From positions 2,160 through 35,989 of the forward strand of contig JAFLUT010000015.1 in assembly GCA_022508665.1 (NCBI GenBank): a stretch of DNA of 33,830 bases. The letters run 5' to 3'. This DNA comes from Prevotellaceae bacterium (lineage in GTDB: Bacteria > Bacteroidota > Bacteroidia > Bacteroidales > Bacteroidaceae). Shown here one piece after another: positions 16,516-24,982 of this stretch; position 1 is the stretch's first letter; each line of letters starts with the position of its first letter. A model generated the notes under the pieces. It made no database searches and had not been told where the DNA came from. It saw only the letters and a list, made by a program, of their open reading frames with translations. Both the position numbers and the translations under genes were made by a program.

Positions 16516-16524
16516 ATAACTTTG
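16494..16524 (+). promoter_or_regulatory. Promoter of clpP
   Basis: TTTG (16494-16497), 19-bp spacer, TAACTTTG (16517-16524). The -33 element is in the loop of the preceding terminator hairpin and the spacer includes its T run. Confidence 0.82.
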
Positions 16525-16564
16525 TCATGGAAAACAGTTTTAATGTGATATAATTTACGGATTT

Positions 16565-17233
16565 ATGATAACAGATTTTCAGAAATATGCTACTAAGCAT
16601 TTGGGAATTAGCAGCATGGTGCTTGACGATGTGGTGAAGGCACAGGCAGGGTATCTTAACCCTTACATATTGGAAGAGAGGCAGTTGAATGTCACTCAAC
16701 TGGATGTTTTCTCGCGTCTGATGATGGACAGGATTATTTTTCTTGGTACGGAGGTGAATGACTATACGGCGAATGTGCTGCAAGCACAGATGCTGTATCT
16801 TGACAGCGTGGACAGTGCTAAGGACATTAGCATATATGTCAATTCTCCGGGAGGAAGTGTGTATGCTGGACTTGGCATATATGACACGATGCAGTTCATC
16901 AACAGCGATGTGCAGACTATCTGCACGGGCATGGCGGCAAGTATGGCTGCGGTGTTGCTTGTGGCTGGCAAGGAGGGCAAGCGCAGTGCGTTGCCTCATA
17001 GCCGCATCATGATTCATCAGCCGATGGGGGGTGCGCAAGGTCAGGCGAGCGACATTGAGATTACGGCTCGCGAAATCCAGAAGTTGAAGAAGGAACTCTA
17101 TACCATTATAAGCAATCATAGCCACCAGCCATTTGACAAGGTATGGGCGGACAGTGACCGTGACTACTGGATGACGGCACAGGAGGCTAAGGAATACGGA
17201 ATGGTGGATGAGGTGCTGATGCGAAAGGAATAA
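16565..17233 (+). CDS. clpP: ATP-dependent Clp protease proteolytic subunit
   Basis: 222 residues. Cytosolic serine protease forming a tetradecamer that degrades proteins unfolded by ClpX. The catalytic triad is S126 (GMAASMAAVLL), H151 (MIHQPMGG) and D200 (SDRDYWM), with the same Ser-His and His-Asp spacing as E. coli. Other landmarks: IIFLGTEVND and NSPGGSVYAGLGIYDTMQ. The N-terminus of ~30 residues before the mature core may be a propeptide. clpX follows after 36 bases. Promoter of full consensus directly upstream. Confidence 0.97.
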   Translation: MITDFQKYATKHLGISSMVLDDVVKAQAGYLNPYILEERQLNVTQLDVFSRLMMDRIIFLGTEVNDYTANVLQAQMLYLDSVDSAKDISIYVNSPGGSVYAGLGIYDTMQFINSDVQTICTGMAASMAAVLLVAGKEGKRSALPHSRIMIHQPMGGAQGQASDIEITAREIQKLKKELYTIISNHSHQPFDKVWADSDRDYWMTAQEAKEYGMVDEVLMRKE

Positions 17234-17269
17234 ATACACATTATATATAATATATAGAGAAAGGATATT

Positions 17270-18502
17270 GTGGCAAGGGTAAATAGATGTTCGTTTTGTG
17301 GTCGCAGTGAGAATGAAGTTAGGATGCTTATCTCTGGCATCGACGGCTACATTTGCGATGAGTGTGTGGGGCAAGCCAATGATATTTTGCGAGAGTCGAG
17401 GGTAAATGCGTCCAAGCCGGCGATGCTGACAAATCTCCCGAAGCCAAAGGAGATAAAGGAGTATTTGGACCAGTATGTGATAGGGCAGGATTCTGCTAAG
17501 ATGACTTTGTCTGTGGCGGTGTACAATCATTACAAGCGTCTGAACAATCCGGGCGAGGTGGATGATGTGGAGTTGGAGAAGTCCAACATCATTATGGTGG
17601 GCAGCACGGGTACAGGCAAGACTCTTTTGGCTCGTACTATTGCAAAGATGCTGGTAGTGCCTTTTGCTATTGTTGATGCTACGGTGCTGACTGAGGCTGG
17701 CTATGTGGGCGAGGATGTGGAGAGTCTTCTTGTGCATCTGTTGCAAGCGGCTGACGGCGATGTTGCATTGGCGGAGAGGGGTATTGTCTTCATTGATGAG
17801 ATAGATAAGATTGCACGCAAGGGTGACAATCCGAGCATTACTCGCGACGTGAGCGGTGAGGGTGTGCAGCAGGGATTGCTCAAACTGCTGGAAGGAAGCA
17901 TCGTGAATGTGCCGCCTCATGGGGGCAGAAAGCATCCGGAGCAATCGTTCATACAGGTAAATACTAAGAACATACTTTTCATTTGTGGCGGTGCTTTCGA
18001 CGGTATAGAGAAGCGTATAGCACAGCGTCTTAACACTCATGTGGTGGGCTTTGATGCGGCACGCAACGTGGCGAAGATTGACAAGGCGAACATGATGCAG
18101 TATATCGCTCCAATGGACTTGAAGTCTTTCGGCTTGATACCTGAAATCATTGGCCGTCTGCCAATTCTGACGCACCTCGAACCGCTCAGTAGGGAGGCGT
18201 TGCGCTCTATTCTGACTGAACCGAAGAACTCTATTGTGAAGCAGTATGTGAAGATGTTTGAATTGGACGGGGTGAAGCTTGTGTTTGAGGATGCTGTGCT
18301 TGACTACGTTGTGGATAAGGCGGTAGAGTTTGGGCTTGGTGCGCGTGGCTTGCGCTCACTCATAGAAACCATAATGATGGAGCCGATGTTTGAGGTGCCT
18401 TCCACAGGGGTGAAAAAGTTTGTCGTGACTCTTGACTTTGCACGTAAGAAAGTGGAGAGCGCTAACATGGCAGTGCTTAAGGAAAGTACGGATAATCGGT
18501 AA
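17270..18502 (+). CDS. clpX: ATP-dependent Clp protease ATP-binding subunit ClpX
   Basis: 410 residues from a GTG start preceded by AGAAAGGA. ClpX is the AAA+ hexameric unfoldase that feeds substrates to ClpP. The N-terminal zinc-binding domain has C7, C10, C29 and C32. Walker A is GSTGTGKT (111-118) and Walker B IVFIDEID (D176, E177). The pore loop is GYVGEDVES (144-152), and sensor regions follow in [11 protein letters not shown] and [10 protein letters not shown]. The ClpP-docking IGF-type loop is at [11 protein letters not shown], less typical. Cotranscribed with clpP. Identification is firm. Confidence 0.97.
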   Translation: MARVNRCSFCGRSENEVRMLISGIDGYICDECVGQANDILRESRVNASKPAMLTNLPKPKEIKEYLDQYVIGQDSAKMTLSVAVYNHYKRLNNPGEVDDVELEKSNIIMVGSTGTGKTLLARTIAKMLVVPFAIVDATVLTEAGYVGEDVESLLVHLLQAADGDVALAERGIVFIDEIDKIARKGDNPSITRDVSGEGVQQGLLKLLEGSIVNVPPHGGRKHPEQSFIQVNTKNILFICGGAFDGIEKRIAQRLNTHVVGFDAARNVAKIDKANMMQYIAPMDLKSFGLIPEIIGRLPILTHLEPLSREALRSILTEPKNSIVKQYVKMFELDGVKLVFEDAVLDYVVDKAVEFGLGARGLRSLIETIMMEPMFEVPSTGVKKFVVTLDFARKKVESANMAVLKESTDNR

Positions 18503-18547
18503 AGATGAAGTTTTTTGTCTGTTGAGATACACTTTTTCTTATTTTTC

Positions 18548-18578
18548 TTTGCAGATACGAAACAGATTTATAACTTTG
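18548..18578 (+). promoter_or_regulatory. Promoter of recQ
   Basis: TTTG (18548-18551), 19-bp spacer, TAACTTTG (18571-18578): a full Bacteroidetes promoter 52 bases upstream of the recQ ATG. Confidence 0.85.
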
Positions 18579-18630
18579 TTGATGAAAAGTTGCTAACCCT
18601 ATAACAACTAACAGACAGTTTCTGTAGAAT

Positions 18631-21219
18631 ATGGAAAAACCGACAACACTTCAGCAGTCGTTGAAATACTATTTTGGCTTTGACACGTTCAAAGGCGAAC
18701 AGGAGGCGATTATCCAGCACCTCCTTGACCGCAACGACACGTTTGTGCTGATGCCAACAGGTGGCGGCAAGTCGCTGTGCTACCAGTTGCCGGCTTTGCT
18801 TATGGAGGGTACGGCAATAGTCATTTCTCCTCTCATCGCACTGATGAAAAATCAGGTGGATGCTATCAAGCACATCAGCGAGGAGGACGGGGTGGCGCAT
18901 TTCATCAACTCGTCACTCAGCAGGGCGAACATAGAGCAGGTGAAGTCAGACATTATGGCTGGCAAGACAAAAATGCTGTATGTTGCCCCAGAGTCGCTGA
19001 CGAAGGAGGAGAATGTGGAGTTCCTTCGTCATGTGAACATATCTTTCTTTGCAATAGATGAGGCTCATTGTATATCGGAATGGGGACATGACTTCCGCCC
19101 TGAATATCGGAAAATCCGTCCGATAATCAACTGGATAGCTATGGCGCCAGTCATTGAACTTTTTGTGCCACGAGATAAGGATAGTGCTTTCAGAGAGTTG
19201 ATGTCAACATACAAGGAACGCAAGGGAAAGTATGACGAACTTTATAAGGAGTCGAAGATTTATCCCGAGCGTGTAGACAAGGCTGAATTGGAAGTGTTGC
19301 ATAAGAAGATGCAAGATGTGGCCGACATGATTACCTTCTTGTCGGAAATGAAAGAGCAGATAAAGGAGCGCTCAGACAAGTGCGCACGGCTTGACAGCAA
19401 GTTTGCGGAAGGATTGATAGAGGCAATGCCCTCAATTCGCAAGAACTATGGAGAGTTGAAAGAGCGCATGAGCCACGAGCCGTCTATTGCTGCATTGCCC
19501 GATTTGCCGTTGGACGAGGACATAAGAGAGGCATCAAAGAGGATATACAACGCTCCTGTCATAGCGCTTACGGCTACTGCAACGGAGAAGGTGCGTACTG
19601 ACATAAAGAAAAATCTTGGCATATTGACGGCTAAGGATTATAAGTCGTCGTTTAACCGCTATAATCTCTATTATGAAATACGTCCTAAGACTGTGAATGT
19701 CGATAAGGATGTCATTAAGTTCATAAGGCAGAATGAGGGTAAAAGCGGAATAATCTATTGTTTGAGCCGGAAGAAAGTGGAAGACCTCACATCGGTGTTG
19801 CAAGCAAACAATATCAGTGCGGCGGCATACCATGCAGGAATGGATACGAAAGACCGCAGCGAAACGCAGGATGATTTCATCATGGAACGTGTCGATGTTA
19901 TTGTGGCGACTATCGCCTTTGGCATGGGCATTGATAAACCGGATGTACGTTTTGTTCTTCATTATGACATTCCGAAAAGTCTTGAAGGATACTATCAAGA
20001 GACAGGACGAGCAGGGCGAGACGGCGGCGAGGGAAAGTGTGTTATGTTCTATTGCCAGAAAGACCTTGAGAAACTGGAAAAGTTGATGAAGGATAAGACA
20101 CCTGCAGAGAAGGACATTGGTAATCATCTTCTTGGAGAAATCTCGGCATATTGCGAGTCATCTGTCTGCCGAAGACGTATGCTCCTCCACTATTTTGGCG
20201 AGGAATACGGTAAGGACAACTGTGGTAACTGCGATAATTGCTTGCATCCGAAGGTGAGAAAAGAGGAGAAAGACAATCTCTTGTTGGCATTGCAGACAAT
20301 CCTTGCTGTGAAGGAGGACTTTAGAACGGACCATATCGTGAATATCTTGCGTGGCGAAGAGACGGAGAGCATATTAAAGCATAACCACGATAAACTGGAG
20401 CAGTTCGGTGGAGGAGCTGATGTGGAAACGTCTATGTGGGAGGCGATTTTCATTCAAGCGACTTTGGACGGCTACATCGATAAGGAGGTGGAGACATACG
20501 GAGTGCTGAAACTGACCAAGGAGGGCAAGAAGTTTATCAAGTCGCCAGTATCTTTTATGGTGGTGGAAAACAACGATTTTGATGGAGACTTTGGTGGTGG
20601 CGATGAGCATGGCGGTACCGGGGTTGCTGATGAGGTGCTATATAAGATGCTTATAGACTTGCGGAAGAAGATTGCCAAGAAACATGATGTGCCTCCATAT
20701 GTGGTATTCCAAGATGTGTCCATAGAATCTATGGCAACACTCTATCCCATAGATGAGGAGGAATTACAGAACATTCCCGGAGTTGGGGCAGGCAAAGCGA
20801 AGCGTTATGGTGCGGAGTTCTGTAAACTGATAAAGAAGCATTGTGCAGATAATGATATAGTTCGTCCTACCGATATGCGTGTGAGGACGGTAGCAAATAA
20901 ATCAAAAGTGAAAGTAAAGATTATACAGGCGATAGACCGCAAAGTCAGCCTCGAAGACATTGCAAAGGCTAATGGCCTTGACTTCGACGAACTGCTTGCC
21001 GAAATGGAGGCAATCGTATATAGCGGCACGAAACTCAACATTGATTACTATTTCGAGGACATCGAAATGGACGAGGACGTTATTGACGAAATCTATGACT
21101 ATTTCCGTCAGAGTGACACTGACGACATTGATACCGCCCTCGACAATCTTGATGGTGACATATACGAGGAGGATGTACGCCTCGTGAGAATAAAGTTTAT
21201 CAGTGAAATGGCAAACTGA
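18631..21219 (+). CDS. recQ: RecQ-family DNA helicase with a 136-residue insertion
   Basis: 862 residues, longer than the ~600-730 usual for RecQ. 3'-5' DNA helicase of recombination and fork repair. Motif I MPTGGGKSLCYQLPA (41-55), motif II DEAHCISEWGHDFRPEYR (143-160), motif III ALTATAT (312-318), later SSFNRYNLYYEIR, ATIAFGMGIDKPDVRFVLHYDIPKS and QETGRAGRDG. A zinc-binding RQC region (CRRRMLLHYFGE...CGNCDNC) and an HRDC domain (VDEVLYKMLIDLRKKIA..., roughly 660-740) follow. Between motifs II and III, residues ~176-311 form a charged helical block absent from the ordinary family layout; APVI occurs at each end. Removing it leaves 726 residues. The frame is intact, so the protein may be functional. 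Confidence 0.93.
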   Translation: MEKPTTLQQSLKYYFGFDTFKGEQEAIIQHLLDRNDTFVLMPTGGGKSLCYQLPALLMEGTAIVISPLIALMKNQVDAIKHISEEDGVAHFINSSLSRANIEQVKSDIMAGKTKMLYVAPESLTKEENVEFLRHVNISFFAIDEAHCISEWGHDFRPEYRKIRPIINWIAMAPVIELFVPRDKDSAFRELMSTYKERKGKYDELYKESKIYPERVDKAELEVLHKKMQDVADMITFLSEMKEQIKERSDKCARLDSKFAEGLIEAMPSIRKNYGELKERMSHEPSIAALPDLPLDEDIREASKRIYNAPVIALTATATEKVRTDIKKNLGILTAKDYKSSFNRYNLYYEIRPKTVNVDKDVIKFIRQNEGKSGIIYCLSRKKVEDLTSVLQANNISAAAYHAGMDTKDRSETQDDFIMERVDVIVATIAFGMGIDKPDVRFVLHYDIPKSLEGYYQETGRAGRDGGEGKCVMFYCQKDLEKLEKLMKDKTPAEKDIGNHLLGEISAYCESSVCRRRMLLHYFGEEYGKDNCGNCDNCLHPKVRKEEKDNLLLALQTILAVKEDFRTDHIVNILRGEETESILKHNHDKLEQFGGGADVETSMWEAIFIQATLDGYIDKEVETYGVLKLTKEGKKFIKSPVSFMVVENNDFDGDFGGGDEHGGTGVADEVLYKMLIDLRKKIAKKHDVPPYVVFQDVSIESMATLYPIDEEELQNIPGVGAGKAKRYGAEFCKLIKKHCADNDIVRPTDMRVRTVANKSKVKVKIIQAIDRKVSLEDIAKANGLDFDELLAEMEAIVYSGTKLNIDYYFEDIEMDEDVIDEIYDYFRQSDTDDIDTALDNLDGDIYEEDVRLVRIKFISEMAN

Positions 21220-21796
21220 TATGCTTATATTGGCTTATATGATGTTATAAGCACAATCAGACATGACAAAGAACCTCTCCAATATGACTTTTGAAGAACT
21301 TTGGGAACTTTTTCCAATGTTCTGATAGAGCATAGTCCTCATTGGGTCATGCACTATGCCGAGGAGGAGATTGAACTCAAAAAGATATTGCCCAAAGAAG
21401 TTGTTGCTAGTCATATAGGCAGCACTGCTATCAAATGTATTTGGGCAAAGCCTATTATAGATATTCTTGTGGAGGTTTGTGGCAATCTGTCACATGTTTC
21501 GACCATACTTCAACATCACGGCTGGCTAAAAATGCACGAAACCGAGACTCGCATTTCATTCAACAAAGGCTATACCGAACATGGGTTTGCCGATAAGGTC
21601 TCTCATCTTCATCTTCGCCATGTTGGAGACAACGACGAAATATATTTTAGAAATTATCTGAATTCTCATCCCGGCATTGCCAAAGCCTACGTATCCCTAA
21701 AACTTGAACTATGGAAAATGTATGAGCATGACCGTAATGGCTACACCTCAGCCAAAAGTGAATTTGTCAAGACATATACAATGTTGGGGCGAACAG

Positions 21797-21880
21797 TACC
21801 GGAAGCGGGGCTCGAACCCGCACGGACGCAATGTCCAAGGGATTTTAAGTCCCTCGTGTCTACCATTCCACCATTCCGGC
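21797..21880 (-). tRNA. tRNA-Leu (anticodon TAA)
   Basis: 84 nt on the minus strand. Acceptor GCCGGAA pairs with TTCCGGT (first pair G-T), anticodon loop CTTAAAA gives TAA, a long variable arm (GGACATTGCGTCC) marks a class II tRNA, and the T arm is TGCGGGTTCGAGCCCCGC. CCA is not encoded. It lies 89 bases downstream of tRNA-fMet, with a terminator-like hairpin between, and its 3' end is ~17 bases from where grpB similarity stops. Confidence 0.95.
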
Positions 21881-21896
21881 ATCCATTATTTGGTTC

Positions 21897-21925
21897 AAAA
21901 AAAGAAGTTCGTAGGGGAACTTCTT
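21897..21925 (-). terminator. Intrinsic terminator between tRNA-fMet and tRNA-Leu
   Basis: On the minus strand a perfect 9-bp stem (AAGAAGTTC with GAACTTCTT) with a 6-nt loop is followed by T7. It should stop transcripts from tRNA-fMet. I see no consensus promoter between it and tRNA-Leu. Confidence 0.75.
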
Positions 21926-21969
21926 CTGGTTTTGTTGCTGCTACAGAGAAGAACTCTGCTTGACCTTAG

Positions 21970-22042
21970 TTGCGGGGGCTCGACTCGAACGAACGACCTC
22001 CAGGTTATGAGCCTGGCGAGCTACCAACTGCTCCACCCCGCG
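21970..22042 (-). tRNA. Initiator tRNA-fMet (anticodon CAT)
   Basis: 73 nt on the minus strand. Acceptor CGCGGGG with CCCCGCA leaves C1 and A72 unpaired, the initiator hallmark. Anticodon stem CCAGG/CCTGG with loop CTCATAA (CAT), T stem GTTCG/CGAGC with loop TTCGAGT. CCA is not encoded. A full consensus promoter precedes it. Confidence 0.94.
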
Positions 22043-22102
22043 ATATTAATGTGTACAACCTCAAGATTACATGTAAGACATGTGTCTCTTGCATTGCGAG
22101 TG

Positions 22103-22133
22103 CAAAGTTAGGACTTTTAATAGAGACGGCAAA
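22103..22133 (-). promoter_or_regulatory. Promoter of tRNA-fMet
   Basis: Read on the minus strand: TTTG (22130-22133), 19-bp spacer, TAACTTTG (22103-22110). Full Bacteroidetes pattern, 61 bases before the tRNA 5' end. Confidence 0.85.
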
Positions 22134-22270
22134 ACTTTTCGTGGCTTTTTTCGTAAAAAAGTGTTAGTCGATGTTTTTTTTCTGCTTTTTAATATCTAAT
22201 CACCCTTGAAAAAGCCGTGTGGCAATGGTGATGGCCATAAATGTATGCGGTCAAATGCTGATAGAGAATG

Positions 22271-24241
22271 TCAACCTTTTATCTCCTCCAATGTCATGCA
22301 TGCTTCTGTCCATTCGTCTTCGGCTGTGGCAAGTTGGGTTTTCAGTTCTCCGTGCCGAGTGAAGAGGGATGTGTCACTTGCCCCTTCGGGTGTTGCTAAT
22401 TTGGCCTCTATTGCTACAATCTCTTTTTCCAAATCCGCAACCTTTTTTTCTGCTGTCTCGACTGCTTTTTCGGCTTTTCTTATTTGCTTGTTATGCTCTT
22501 TCTGTTCTGCGTATGAGAGTGTTGAAGAAGTTTTTGCAAGGCTAGCGTCAGTCGGTGCAGGTTGGTGCTGGGCGTCAGAAGCATTGGAGGGGCTTCCGGA
22601 ACTGTTCATGTTTCTTCCCAATTCGTCGAGCGACTCAATACGCTTCTTCTGCAAGAAATCGTAGATACCGCCGATGTGTTCCCTTACTTTCCCACCTCCA
22701 AACTCATACACCTTATCCACCAATCCGTCAAGGAAGTCGCGGTCGTGGCTGACGATGATTGCCGTACCGTCAAAATTGCTGATAGCCTGCTTCAGCACAT
22801 CCTTCGACTGCATGTCAAGGTGGTTTGTTGGCTCGTCAAGGATGAGCAGGTTGACAGGCTCGAGCAACAGACGTATCATTGCCAAGCGACTTCGTTCTCC
22901 ACCCGACAGCACCTTGACGAACTTATCGGATGCCTCGCCGCCAAACATGAACGCTCCCAGTATATCACGTATTTTCAGACGAATATCGCCCTTTGCCACA
23001 CGGTCAATAGTGTCGAACACCGTCACATTGCCGTCGAGCAGTTGAGCCTGATTTTGTGCGAAATACCCTATTTGAACGTTATGTCCTACTTTCAGGCTTC
23101 CCTCGAAAGGTATTTCTCCCATAATGCATTTTACGAGGGTCGATTTCCCCTCTCCGTTATTTCCGACAAACGCTACCTTCTCTCCTCTTTTTATGGTTAA
23201 GGTCACATCTCCAAATACCTTGTGCTGACCATAACTTTTGCCCACTTCGTCGCAGATGATAGGGTAGTCACCACTTCGCAGACATGGTGGAAACTTTAAG
23301 TGCAGAGAACTGGTGTCGACCTCGTCTACTTCTATTGGCACGATTTTTTCCAGCATCTTTATTCTCGATTGCACCTGATTGCTTTTAGTCGGCTTATAAC
23401 GGAATGTTTCGATGAATTGCTTAATTTCGGCTATTTCTTTCTGTTGATTTTCGTATGCCCTCAGTTGCTGTTCACGCCGCTCATCACGCAGTGTGATATA
23501 GTCGTCATACTTCACCTTATAGTCGTTGATGCGGTGACAAGTGATTTCTATCGTTCTGTTTGTCACGTTGTTGATGAATGCTCGGTCGTGACTAACCAGT
23601 ATCACAGCATTGGCACGGTTAGCAAGAAACTGCTCCAGCCACTGAATAGAGCCTATGTCTAAATGGTTTGTCGGCTCGTCAAGCAGCAGCAATTCAGGCT
23701 TTTGCAGGAGTAGTTTTGCCAGTTCGATACGCATTCTCCAACCGCCCGAAAATTCCGATGTAGGGCGGTCAAAGTCATTGCTTTGAAAGCCAAGCCCTTG
23801 AAGAGTGCGTTCCAGTTCGGCGTGATAGTTTGTGCCTCCCAGCATCGTGAAACGGTCATTTTCGTGGGTGAAACGTTCTATCAGTTCCATGTATCCCTCC
23901 GACTCATAATCAGTTCGCTTTGCAATCTCGTCATTCAGCCTGTCCAACCGTTCCTGCATTTTCGTTATGTGGGCAAAAGCCGTTTCTGCTTCCTCCATTA
24001 CAGTGCGCTCGTCCGACAGCACCATAACTTGTGGCAGATACCCTATGGCAATGTCCTTCTGACGTGACACCTGTCCGTATGTCGGCTGCTGCATACCTGC
24101 TATGATTTTCAGCATTGTGCTTTTCCCTGCCCCATTTTTGCCCACAAGGGCGATGCGGTCTTTGGGGTTGACTACAAAACTTGCATCGAGAAAGAGTGGG
24201 GTAGCGGAAAATTCTACTCCGAGTTTATCTATTGAAATCAT
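22271..24241 (-). CDS. ABC-F family ATPase (Uup/YdiF-like)
   Basis: 656 residues with two ABC domains and no membrane segments, the ABC-F layout. First Walker A GKNGAGKST (34-42) and signature SEFSGGWRMRIELAKLL; second Walker A GNNGEGKST and signature LSGGERSRLAMIRLLL; both Walker B end in LLLDEPTNHLD or LILDEPTNHLD. The P-site tRNA-interacting linker lies between (RREQQLRAYENQQKEIAEIKQFI). The C-terminal ~100 residues are a Lys/Glu coiled coil (YAEQKEHNKQIRKAEKAVETAEKK). ABC-F proteins bind the ribosomal E site; some give antibiotic protection, but nothing here shows that. Overlaps the EFR1 stop by four bases (ATGA). Confidence 0.92.
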   Translation of the reverse strand: MISIDKLGVEFSATPLFLDASFVVNPKDRIALVGKNGAGKSTMLKIIAGMQQPTYGQVSRQKDIAIGYLPQVMVLSDERTVMEEAETAFAHITKMQERLDRLNDEIAKRTDYESEGYMELIERFTHENDRFTMLGGTNYHAELERTLQGLGFQSNDFDRPTSEFSGGWRMRIELAKLLLQKPELLLLDEPTNHLDIGSIQWLEQFLANRANAVILVSHDRAFINNVTNRTIEITCHRINDYKVKYDDYITLRDERREQQLRAYENQQKEIAEIKQFIETFRYKPTKSNQVQSRIKMLEKIVPIEVDEVDTSSLHLKFPPCLRSGDYPIICDEVGKSYGQHKVFGDVTLTIKRGEKVAFVGNNGEGKSTLVKCIMGEIPFEGSLKVGHNVQIGYFAQNQAQLLDGNVTVFDTIDRVAKGDIRLKIRDILGAFMFGGEASDKFVKVLSGGERSRLAMIRLLLEPVNLLILDEPTNHLDMQSKDVLKQAISNFDGTAIIVSHDRDFLDGLVDKVYEFGGGKVREHIGGIYDFLQKKRIESLDELGRNMNSSGSPSNASDAQHQPAPTDASLAKTSSTLSYAEQKEHNKQIRKAEKAVETAEKKVADLEKEIVAIEAKLATPEGASDTSLFTRHGELKTQLATAEDEWTEACMTLEEIKG

Positions 24242-24960
24242 TGTAAATCATCATGTTTATAAATACTCTTTATGGGCTTCTTCTGTCCTTTGCCCTTCGT
24301 AAACCTTCCGAAGCGTATAGCATGCATCGGGCATTGGTGGTAGCATCGCAAGCATCCTGTGCATGATGTTCTCCCCCAGCGGATGCCTCCTTTGTGGTCG
24401 GTGTCAATGTTGTGCAGCGGACATTGTTTAACGCATCGGTGACATCGGTTGCATGCATCTGTGGTGCCAAAATATCTGTCCGTGACAAGAAAACGGTTGA
24501 AAAGCGGTCGTAAAATGTAAGTTTTCAGCCATGGCAGACTTCCTCTATGCACCTCCGTTGTGTGCCGTCTTGCTTTGACTGCCTCTGCAATTTCTGGCAG
24601 CCTTGCAATGGTCTCTCTCACTTTCGCCTCTGCCACATCATCAGGGTCAACATCAAATCCCGGCAGACATACGTATGTGTTAGGCATCGGCACAGAAAAC
24701 GCTGCATCGAGCCTGCCTTTCAGTCGCTTTTGCAAAATACGGTCAGCATACCCCATATCGTCTCCGCAGGTCATTACAGCATATATGTAATTAACATCAA
24801 TTTTGCAAGCCTCCTTGTCGATGAACTCCTCTACCACTTTGGGAATGCCCCATGCATACACAGGAAACACAATCCCCAATGCGTCTTGCTCGTCAATCTG
24901 TTCCCTAAGCCAATCCGCCACAAAACGGCTGTTGCCTGTTCCTGAAAAACAGTAAATCAT
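24238..24960 (-). CDS. EFR1-family ferredoxin (flavodoxin-like domain plus two 4Fe-4S clusters)
   Basis: 240 residues. The N-terminal flavodoxin-like half starts IYCFSGTGNSRFVADWL (FMN phosphate loop), followed by GIVFPVYAWGIPKVVEEF. The C-terminal half has two ferredoxin motifs: C170, C173, C176, C180 (CNRCHRCVKQCP) and C200, C203, C206, C210 (CTGCLRCYHQCP). It is probably a cytosolic electron carrier; partner unknown. It sits between the mlaE-like gene (22 bases upstream) and the ABC-F gene (four-base overlap), so all three probably share one transcript. The operon gives no clear functional link. Confidence 0.9.
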   Translation of the reverse strand: MIYCFSGTGNSRFVADWLREQIDEQDALGIVFPVYAWGIPKVVEEFIDKEACKIDVNYIYAVMTCGDDMGYADRILQKRLKGRLDAAFSVPMPNTYVCLPGFDVDPDDVAEAKVRETIARLPEIAEAVKARRHTTEVHRGSLPWLKTYILRPLFNRFLVTDRYFGTTDACNRCHRCVKQCPLHNIDTDHKGGIRWGRTSCTGCLRCYHQCPMHAIRFGRFTKGKGQKKPIKSIYKHDDLQ

Positions 24961-24982
24961 ACGTCTCGCTCAATCATTGCCC

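Larger units (their letters stand above)
21263..21963 (+). pseudogene. GrpB-like (UPF0157) nucleotidyltransferase-fold gene with a frameshift and overrun 3' end
   Basis: The ATG at 21263 encodes MTKNLSNMTFEELWELFPMF and meets TGA at 21323. In another frame, from 21322 on, the family sequence continues: LIEHSPHW...SHIGSTAIKCIWAKPIIDILVE, then KGYTEHGFADKVSHLHLRHVGDND and YFRNYLNSHPGIAKAYVSLK. One base missing near 21320 explains this. At the other end similarity stops at EFVKTYT (~21780); the frame then runs through the antisense of tRNA-Leu to 21963 (PEAGLEPARTQ...), which is not protein sequence of this family. The family's natural C-terminus seems lost by roughly ten residues. Function of the family is poorly known. 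A sequencing error at the 5' end cannot be excluded. Confidence 0.8.

Noticed and set aside
16514-18175. 553-codon open frame on the minus strand opposite clpP and clpX
   Set aside because: It is antisense to two certain genes, His/Arg-rich without family motifs, and its length follows from the codon bias of the opposite strand.
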